From positions 1 through 12,164 of the forward strand of contig JABXKX010000020.1 of assembly GCA_013619035.1 (NCBI GenBank): a stretch of 12,164 nucleotides of DNA. The letters run 5' to 3'. Made by a program: the position numbers and the translations under genes. The DNA is from Peptostreptococcaceae bacterium (GTDB taxonomy: Bacteria > Bacillota_A > Clostridia > Peptostreptococcales > Acidaminobacteraceae). The first letter of the stretch is position 1. The number at the start of each line of letters is the position of its first letter. The notes beneath the pieces were generated by a model. That model searched no databases, was not told where the DNA came from, and worked only from the letters and a program-made list of their open reading frames with translations. Shown in pieces: positions 7,157 to 12,164 of the stretch.

Positions 7157-7194
7157 AAAGCTGTTGGCATAAATTCAATGCCAACAGCTTTTTT
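7157..7194. terminator. Intrinsic terminator between the membrane protein and response regulator genes
   Basis: A 14-bp stem AAAGCTGTTGGCAT / ATGCCAACAGCTTT (7157-7170, 7178-7191) with a 7-nt loop is followed by Ts to 7194. It is strong for the rightward gene, 3 nt after its stop. The leftward T-tract is interrupted, but the hairpin probably also ends the convergent regulator transcript, whose stop it touches. Confidence 0.9.
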
Positions 7195-8053
7195 AATTAA
7201 TTAATGAAATAATGCCATTGATAAATTGTTTGATATTAATAGTTGCTTTGATTGTTTCATCTTTTCTAATAGCATCCATAACTTTTCTAATCTCTTGAAA
7301 TCCAAATAAAGTAGCTGCATATCTTTCAAATCTATAATTCGAAAAGTCTTCTAATCCCAAATGAGCCACATTTATCATCGCGGTTTGTATAGTTCTTCTA
7401 ACACGCTGCTCAATTGCTTTATAAGAAGAAGATCTTTTTTCACCATTTTTTGCATATTTTTGACTCAGATACTTATAAAGCTTACTCATTTGGATATCTT
7501 TTCGATCAAGATGTACTTTATCTATAATTTCTAAAAGGTCATGACTCCCCTTTTCAGATAAAATACCAACCTCAGCAAAAATAATTTTCACTTTTTCTTT
7601 ATAGTCCTCTTCTTTGTAAATCGGCTGTGTATTTCTTTTAGAAAGTGTTTGATTAATCTCAGCAAGAACTTTCCTATTTCTTTGAGAAGCAATAACACCT
7701 CTTGTAACTGAAGTGACTTCAATCACATTAATAGGTTTATTGATATAAAATCCAATACCAACACCGTAGGCTTCTGAGATCATATCTTGATTACTGACTT
7801 GACTGATCATTATAAAATCAATATCATCATATTTTTCTTTTATTTTCTTGACGATTTCAATACCATCAATATCCGGTAGTAATAAATCAACAAAAACAAT
7901 ATCAGGTTTGTACTTTGGAATCATATCTATACCCGTTAAACCATCATTAATCGTATCAATGACTTCTCCTAAATCATGATCCTCAATAATATTTTCTAAC
8001 ATCTGACAGATACCTGGATCATCATCTATAATTAAAAATCGTTCTTTACTCAT
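7193..8053 (-). CDS. Response regulator with YcbB-type output domain (GlnL-like)
   Basis: 286 residues. The N-terminal receiver domain (about 1-122) has the acidic pair Asp10/Asp11, the phosphoacceptor Asp56 in FVDLLLPD, Ser84 and Lys106 in INKP. The C-terminal part (about 150-286) resembles the YcbB DNA-binding domain of Bacillus GlnL, with RSSSYKAIEQRVRRTIQTAM (208-227) as the likely recognition region and GFQEIRKVMDAIR (251-263). I start it at the ATG at 8053, which has GGGGG 6 nt upstream; an upstream in-frame ATG at 8089 lies inside the kinase gene and lacks such a site. It overlaps the end of the kinase gene by 8 nt, so the two are coupled. In Bacillus, GlnK/GlnL controls glutamine use; the signal and targets here are unknown, with the adjacent repeat-rich region as candidate target. 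Confidence 0.88.
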   Translation of the reverse strand: MSKERFLIIDDDPGICQMLENIIEDHDLGEVIDTINDGLTGIDMIPKYKPDIVFVDLLLPDIDGIEIVKKIKEKYDDIDFIMISQVSNQDMISEAYGVGIGFYINKPINVIEVTSVTRGVIASQRNRKVLAEINQTLSKRNTQPIYKEEDYKEKVKIIFAEVGILSEKGSHDLLEIIDKVHLDRKDIQMSKLYKYLSQKYAKNGEKRSSSYKAIEQRVRRTIQTAMINVAHLGLEDFSNYRFERYAATLFGFQEIRKVMDAIRKDETIKATINIKQFINGIISLIN

Positions 8054-9344
8054 TAATATCCCCCACACAAAGTATTTTTTTAGAGACAAGTACTGTGAAT
8101 CTTGTCATTCTATAAGGCATAGACTCTATTGAAATACTGCCTTCTAATGATCTTTCGACTATATGTTTTACATGTGTTAATCCAATACCTGTAGACATTT
8201 TTCCTGTAGATGGATCAAATTTTGTAGAAAATCCTGGTGTAAATATGGCTTCCAAATTCTTTTCTTTTATGCCAGAACCATTATCAGAAACTCTAAAGCG
8301 AATTTTGTCCTCTTGATCATCAACTCTGACCATAACCCATCCTTTGGATTCAATCGCATCTATAGCGTTAATAATTAGGTTATTTAAAACACTCAATAAA
8401 GGTGAGTAATAGAAAATCGGAAACTCTCGATCCACATCTATATTAAATTCAATGTCTTTTCCAGTTTTAACAATGTATTTTTCAGTGACATCTTTTAGTA
8501 TTTCAAAGATTTCATCTGAATTCTTATATTTTGTGTAGCCTACATCTGGTACAACATTACCCATACCTGTTATGATTCTAGAATAATCTTTCTTTATTTC
8601 GTGTATCCCTTTGGAAATACCCAAGATTCTATATTTCAGCATTTTTATTTCTTCCTGAGATAAAGTATCTTCGGTATTTAATAATCGATACAAGGCAAAA
8701 CTTTCTTTCATGGAAACTTCAATATCATCCATAGATTTCTGCATAAAGAAAATTTCACTCTTAATATTGGCACGCATCATTACAAATTCTTTGTACTTTT
8801 CTCGTTGTTCTTTCCCTATGATCAAAAGGGTATAAAACTTTTCAGACAAATATAAAATATAGCTGATTGTCGCTCTAATAATACCTGTTAATACAACACT
8901 CACTGACATGATTTCTGGTTCTATCGCTCTGAAATCACCTCTTATAATCAATTCAAAGGTATTCGCACTAACATCTGCAATGGCAATGACTAACAGACAC
9001 ACAATCGGTTTTGAAACGGTTTCTCTGAATTTTAAAAGAGTCAGTATCATGCCAAAGAATATATAGAATAATGCCGCTGGAAAGTGTACTAGAACTAAGT
9101 CCCAAAGATCTATGGTCTGTGGAATATAATCTAGAATGACTCTGAATAAAAATATTGAAAATCCTGTTAAACCACAGGTCCAAATGATAGATACTTTTTC
9201 AAACCTTAATAGCAACACACTAAGTGCAATAATCCCAATAGAGATTCTAAAGTCCGTTCCAAAGGGTTTTGCATAAACTTGACCTAAAATAGTGGTTGCA
9301 ATCACTATCATAAACATTAAATCGTTCTTCTTTTTTAATCCCAT
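8046..9344 (-). CDS. Membrane sensor histidine kinase (GlnK-like)
   Basis: 432 residues. The N-terminal 170 or so are hydrophobic, with about six membrane segments (roughly 8-24, 34-47, 52-70, 84-105, 112-130, 145-167) and little extracytoplasmic domain, suggesting that it senses within the membrane or through a partner. A linker at about 175-240 leads to a non-classical phosphoacceptor region, GIHEIKKDYSRI, with probable His248. The HATPase_c domain shows the N box NNLIINAIDAI (321-331), G1 DNGSGI (354-359) and G2 TGIGLTHVKHIV (385-396). The HEIKKDY form fits the GlnK (YcbA) type that pairs with YcbB-domain regulators. The ATG follows GAGGTG by 5 nt. It is first in a two-gene operon with the regulator and divergent from the DUF3870 gene. 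Confidence 0.9.
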   Translation of the reverse strand: MGLKKKNDLMFMIVIATTILGQVYAKPFGTDFRISIGIIALSVLLLRFEKVSIIWTCGLTGFSIFLFRVILDYIPQTIDLWDLVLVHFPAALFYIFFGMILTLLKFRETVSKPIVCLLVIAIADVSANTFELIIRGDFRAIEPEIMSVSVVLTGIIRATISYILYLSEKFYTLLIIGKEQREKYKEFVMMRANIKSEIFFMQKSMDDIEVSMKESFALYRLLNTEDTLSQEEIKMLKYRILGISKGIHEIKKDYSRIITGMGNVVPDVGYTKYKNSDEIFEILKDVTEKYIVKTGKDIEFNIDVDREFPIFYYSPLLSVLNNLIINAIDAIESKGWVMVRVDDQEDKIRFRVSDNGSGIKEKNLEAIFTPGFSTKFDPSTGKMSTGIGLTHVKHIVERSLEGSISIESMPYRMTRFTVLVSKKILCVGDINE

Positions 9345-9361
9345 AAATACACCTCATCTAT

Positions 9362-9389
9362 ATATTACATTATTTTTATATTTTTTCAA
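9362..9389 (-). promoter_or_regulatory. Candidate promoter of the kinase-regulator operon
   Basis: On the minus strand TTGAAA (9389-9384), a 16-nt spacer and TAATAT (9367-9362). The start would be near 9355, close to the GAGGTG ribosome site. Its -35 overlaps a TTTTGA motif of the kind clustered upstream of the membrane protein, so autoregulation is possible. Confidence 0.4.
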
Positions 9390-9418
9390 AAAACTATTTC
9401 TTTTTTTTTTAGATGGGA

Positions 9419-9424
9419 TATAAT
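9419..9424 (+). promoter_or_regulatory. Candidate -10 element for the DUF3870 gene
   Basis: A perfect TATAAT at 9419-9424 lies 30 nt before the chosen ATG, after a run of ten Ts (9401-9410). No good -35 sits at the right distance, which would suit an activated promoter. It also argues that the in-frame ATG at 9413, upstream of the expected transcript start, is not used. Confidence 0.4.
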
Positions 9425-9454
9425 GCAATTATAAAAAGAAAGTGTGGTGACTTT

Positions 9455-9781
9455 ATGCATTACTCACCAGAAACAGTTTATTTCATTGCCTACTCTAGAT
9501 TATCTAAGTCAATTCCTGCTGGAAAACTTTTAGATGTTGTTGGAGTTGGATTGATTATTCATCAAGAAACAGGTGTTATCGAAGATATTTCATGTACACT
9601 GTTGACTGATGAAGCCAAACTGTTTTTAAAGGATGTTATCGTTGGCTTTAATGTACATACACATCCAATCGAAGAATTACTTGACTATGTATGTAGTCGA
9701 TATCATGGGATGAGTCAAAAAGCTGTCTGTGTTGCAATACGCGATGCATATGAACGATATATCCTATGGAAAAATGAATAA
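9455..9781 (+). CDS. DUF3870-domain protein of unknown function
   Basis: A 108-residue soluble protein. The pattern fits DUF3870: a beta-rich N-terminal half (VYFIAYSRLS, VGVGLIIHQETGVIEDISCT) and a C-terminal helix with the hallmark YHGMSQKAVCVAIRDAYERY (about residues 84-103), plus IVGFNV near 64. The ATG at 9455 has GGTGA upstream and lies 30 nt past a TATAAT; an in-frame ATG at 9413 would add 14 residues but precedes the likely transcript start. No catalytic residues are recognisable and no function is known to me. It is divergent from the sensor kinase and precedes the aminotransferase and BKACE genes by 117 nt. From memory, such proteins often sit in anaerobe clusters for amino-acid use, so an accessory or regulatory role there is plausible but unproven. 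Confidence 0.8.
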   Translation: MHYSPETVYFIAYSRLSKSIPAGKLLDVVGVGLIIHQETGVIEDISCTLLTDEAKLFLKDVIVGFNVHTHPIEELLDYVCSRYHGMSQKAVCVAIRDAYERYILWKNE

Positions 9782-9898
9782 CGCTGCTTTGATCGTTTTT
9801 TGTATGTAACCCATACAAGAGTCACGAACCGAAACCCAGTATAAAATTCTTGTTCAACAAGTTTTTTTGTGCTGGTTTTTTTATTTGGAGGAAGAATT
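9782..9898 (+). promoter_or_regulatory. Structured leader/intergenic RNA before the aminotransferase gene
   Basis: Three possible hairpins are seen. One is TTGTATG/CATACAA (9800-9806, 9812-9818; 7 bp, 5-nt loop). The second is CTTGT/ACAAG (9849-9853, 9857-9861), followed by seven Ts (9862-9868). The third is an outer pairing of CCAG (9836-9839) with CTGG (9872-9875), again followed by a T run (9876 on), just before the GGAGG at 9887-9891. Two U-tracts after stems suggest termination or attenuation between the DUF3870 and aminotransferase genes. It matches no riboswitch class I can recognise. A TATAAA at 9840-9845 lacks a -35. Confidence 0.4.
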
Positions 9899-11275
9899 AT
9901 GTCTTTACAAAACGCACCGGAAAACCATGTGTTTTATCGAAATCAAAATTGGCACTATCCTAAAATTGTTAGTGGTTCAGGCGTCTATTTAACAGATGAG
10001 TCCGGCAAACAATATTTAGATAGATGTTCGGGTTCTGCAGTCGCTAATTTAGGACATGGCAATCATGAAATTGCCGACGTCGCTAAAAAACAAATTGAAA
10101 CCATTGCCTATACACATTTATCGAGATGGACTTGTGATCCTATTGAAAAATGCGCTCAACAAATATCAGATTTTGCACCAGAAGGTCTTAATCATGTTTA
10201 TTTTGTTTCTGGTGGATCAGAGGCAACTGAAACCGCTATAAAAATGGTTAGAGAATACTTTATCGAAAAGAATCCTCAAAGTTCAAAGTGGAAAGTCATT
10301 TCAAAAAAACATTCATTTCACGGTAATACATTAGGGGCATTATCCATGACTGGTATCGTTGAAAGAAGAACAATTTATGATCCGCTTTTGATTAATTTCC
10401 CTAAAATAGATCAGTTCTATCATTATAGAAATCCGTGGAATACACAGAGTTTATATGAAACATCCATTAAAGCTGCAGAAGCATTAGAAGCGGAAATTCT
10501 ATTTCAAGGACCAGAAAACATAGCAGCTTTTATCTCAGAACCCGTTATTGGTTCTGCTGCACCAGGAGTTCACCCTCATCCAATCTATTTTAAAATGGTT
10601 AGAAAGATATGTGATGCTTATGATATCTTAATGATTATTGATGAAGTGATGACTGGGTTTGGTCGTACAGGTAAAATGTTTGCTATAGAACACTATGATG
10701 TTACGCCTGATATCATGTGTGTTGCTAAAGGCATGAGTTCTGGTTACTCTCCTATCGGAGCGGTTATAGCATCCGATAAGGTATTCAACCAAATCATGAT
10801 TGAAGGCTCCGGTCAGTTCAAACATGGTCATACATATGGTGGCAATCCCCTTTCTTGTGCAATTGCATCTAAAGTCATGTCCATTATTAAACGAGATAAT
10901 ATTCTTGGAAATGTAGAAAAACGCAGCCAACAATTAATGAATAAACTACACACACTCAATCGGTTTAACTGTATTGGTGATATTAGAGGTAAAGGTCTTT
11001 TAATGGGCATTGAATTTGTACTGAATAAAACAACCAAAGAACCTTTTGATAAAAAACTCGATGTCAAGAATCTAATAACAAAATTTTGTTTACAAGAAGG
11101 TTTGGTCGTATATCCAGGTGGCGGTTCTAATCTCGGTAAAAATGGTGATCATATTTTGATTGCACCTCCACTAACTATTTCAGAAGAAGAGGTCAATGAA
11201 CTCTTTAGAAAATTAGAAAAAGCTATTCAACTAACAGAAAACTATTTAAGAAAGGATTTTTTATGGATAAGTTAA
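9899..11275 (+). CDS. Class III PLP-dependent aminotransferase
   Basis: 458 residues, full length for the family. Fold-type I, class III (omega-amino acid/ornithine type). Visible are FVSGGSEATETAIKM (residues 102-116, cofactor phosphate loop), KHSFHGNT (137-144), IIDEVMTGFGRTG (246-258) with Asp248 for the pyridine nitrogen, the Schiff-base Lys277 in CVAKGMSSGYSPIGA, HTYGGNPLSCA (311-321) and a C-terminal GDHILIAPPL. The ATG at 9899 follows GGAGG by 7 nt; a longer upstream reading has no such site. The family covers beta-alanine, GABA, ornithine, putrescine and several beta-amino acid transaminases, and sequence alone does not fix the substrate. Its end overlaps the BKACE start by 13 nt, so the two products probably act in sequence. 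It is unlikely to be the missing PatA of the DAP route, a class I enzyme. Confidence 0.92.
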   Translation: MSLQNAPENHVFYRNQNWHYPKIVSGSGVYLTDESGKQYLDRCSGSAVANLGHGNHEIADVAKKQIETIAYTHLSRWTCDPIEKCAQQISDFAPEGLNHVYFVSGGSEATETAIKMVREYFIEKNPQSSKWKVISKKHSFHGNTLGALSMTGIVERRTIYDPLLINFPKIDQFYHYRNPWNTQSLYETSIKAAEALEAEILFQGPENIAAFISEPVIGSAAPGVHPHPIYFKMVRKICDAYDILMIIDEVMTGFGRTGKMFAIEHYDVTPDIMCVAKGMSSGYSPIGAVIASDKVFNQIMIEGSGQFKHGHTYGGNPLSCAIASKVMSIIKRDNILGNVEKRSQQLMNKLHTLNRFNCIGDIRGKGLLMGIEFVLNKTTKEPFDKKLDVKNLITKFCLQEGLVVYPGGGSNLGKNGDHILIAPPLTISEEEVNELFRKLEKAIQLTENYLRKDFLWIS

Positions 11276-12072
11276 TCATCACTGTAGCACCAACTGGAAA
11301 TGTACCTACTAAAAAATTAAACCCACATGCTGTCACTACAACAGCTGAGATTGTAAATGACCTTAAAATATGTGAAGCATTAGGCGCTTCCGTAGCACAC
11401 TTACATGTTAGAGACAAACTAGACAATCCTACAAGTGATAGACAACTATTCAAAGAGATTTTAGATGCTATAAAAAATGAAGATATAAAAATGATTACAC
11501 AACTTTCTACAGGGGCTAGAGGTGGTGAAAATACCATAGACTATAGAAGCCAAATGTTGGATTTGAATTGTGAAATGGCGAGTCTTTCTACAGGTTCTAG
11601 TAACTTTCCAACAAGTATCAATGGCAATTCACCTGAGCTCATTGAAGCACTTGCAACAAAAATGATTCAAAATCATATTAAACCTGAAATTGAAGTATTT
11701 GATTCAGCCATGATACGAAATGCTGAGTACTTAGTCAAAAAAGGGGTTTTAAAACCTGATTTGCATTTTAATCTAGTGATGAATGTCCCAGGTTCTATTG
11801 CAGGAACACCAAGAAATCTCATGTTTCTTATAGAAAGTCTGCCAAAAGGTGCTACTTTTTCCGTTTCAGGCATTGGCAAATCTCAAATACAAATGTTAAC
11901 AATGGCCATACTGATGGGTGGTCATGTCAGAACGGGATTAGAAGATGTATTACATCAAGATGGTTCTTATGCAAGCAATGTTTCTTTAGTTAAGCAAGTT
12001 GTAACGATTGCTCATGCATTAAAAAGAGATATTGCAACGCCCGATGAGGCTAGGAGAATGTTGAATTTGTAG
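11263..12072 (+). CDS. Beta-keto acid cleavage enzyme (BKACE, DUF849; Kce-like)
   Basis: 269 residues, typical length. A TIM-barrel, zinc-dependent enzyme family that splits a beta-keto acid with acetyl-CoA into acetoacetate and a CoA ester; the founding member is the 3-keto-5-aminohexanoate cleavage enzyme of lysine fermentation. Key residues match that family: zinc ligands His46 and His48 in HLHVRD, Ser82 in QLSTGARGG, and RTGLED (223-228) with Arg223, the third zinc ligand Glu227 and Asp228. The ATG at 11263 has AAAGGA 6 nt upstream and overlaps the aminotransferase gene, so coexpression is clear. No kamA, kamDE, kdd or kal genes are visible, so the lysine-pathway substrate is not supported here. 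Substrates known for the family also include beta-ketoglutarate, beta-ketoadipate and dehydrocarnitine. Fold and general reaction are firm; the substrate is open. Confidence 0.92.
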   Translation: MDKLIITVAPTGNVPTKKLNPHAVTTTAEIVNDLKICEALGASVAHLHVRDKLDNPTSDRQLFKEILDAIKNEDIKMITQLSTGARGGENTIDYRSQMLDLNCEMASLSTGSSNFPTSINGNSPELIEALATKMIQNHIKPEIEVFDSAMIRNAEYLVKKGVLKPDLHFNLVMNVPGSIAGTPRNLMFLIESLPKGATFSVSGIGKSQIQMLTMAILMGGHVRTGLEDVLHQDGSYASNVSLVKQVVTIAHALKRDIATPDEARRMLNL

Positions 12073-12131
12073 AATTTTCAGAAAATTAAAGGTTTTAATG
12101 TCGTATTATGTAGTATTTTATAGTGCCCAGT

Positions 12132-12154
12132 TTATAATTATTAAGAAATTATAA
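12132..12154. repeat. Inverted repeat overlapping TATAAT near the right edge
   Basis: An 8-bp inverted repeat TTATAATT / AATTATAA (12132-12139, 12147-12154) with a 7-base centre. TATAAT occurs at 12133-12138 and 12150-12155, and AAAGG ends the window, so it may be the promoter/operator of a gene starting just beyond. The 92 bases after the BKACE stop hold nothing else clear; AATTTTC/GAAAATT at 12073-12087 is too weak to call a terminator. Confidence 0.25.
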
Positions 12155-12164
12155 TATTTAAAGG

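Noticed and set aside
8054..8089. Longer response regulator start at 8089
   Set aside because: The extra residues do not belong to a receiver domain, and GGGGG correctly spaced for the ATG at 8053 supports the shorter form.
9413..9454. Longer N-terminus for the DUF3870 protein from the ATG at 9413
   Set aside because: It lies upstream of the TATAAT at 9419-9424, has no ribosome site, and the extra 14 residues do not fit the family.
9899..11275. The class III aminotransferase as the missing DAP-pathway aminotransferase
   Set aside because: PatA is a class I enzyme; this gene is more than 5 kb away and translationally linked to BKACE. ArgD-like moonlighting cannot be fully excluded.

Overview
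The window is low-GC, AT-rich bacterial DNA with strong GGAGG-type ribosome binding sites, U-rich intrinsic terminators and tightly packed or overlapping genes. UGA works as a stop (dapB) and UGG encodes Trp, so the standard bacterial code applies. Gene content (acetyl-branch DAP/lysine synthesis of the DapH type, a GlnK/GlnL-like two-component pair, a CD0519/CD1768-type membrane protein, DUF3870 and BKACE proteins) suggests a Bacillota-like organism, probably an amino-acid-fermenting anaerobe of the Clostridia or a relative. This is inference; there is no rRNA or other marker to fix the taxon. I saw no tRNA, rRNA, CRISPR, insertion sequence or phage gene.

Left part (1-4675), lysine/peptidoglycan precursor synthesis. 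A partial M20 deacetylase/amidohydrolase runs leftward off the edge, divergent from a rightward asd-dapA-dapB-dapH operon whose genes abut or overlap. The operon makes aspartate semialdehyde, then dihydrodipicolinate, tetrahydrodipicolinate and N-acetyl-2-amino-6-oxopimelate. The M20 enzyme is the natural candidate for the later N-acetyl-DAP deacetylation. The PatA-type aminotransferase needed between them is not in the window. A GAAA-loop terminator closes the operon.

Middle (4673-5986). Two leftward single genes follow: a small antibiotic-biosynthesis-monooxygenase (ABM) domain protein and hypoxanthine phosphoribosyltransferase (hpt), with an intrinsic terminator after hpt. Next comes a 356-bp gene-free stretch rich in inverted repeats and TTTTGA motifs, which leads into a multi-pass membrane protein (5987-7153).

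Right part (7157-12164). A GlnK/GlnL-like sensor kinase and YcbB-domain response regulator are encoded leftward. They converge on the membrane protein at a shared terminator and diverge from a rightward group: a DUF3870 protein, a class III PLP aminotransferase and a beta-keto acid cleavage enzyme (BKACE, DUF849). The last two overlap by 13 nt. The most interesting reading is a small regulated amino-acid-use module: transporter plus sensor pair plus an aminotransferase that yields a beta-keto acid for BKACE to split with acetyl-CoA. The substrate is unknown; a beta-amino acid would fit the chemistry. A 117-nt leader with several hairpins and two U-tracts lies between the DUF3870 gene and the aminotransferase gene.
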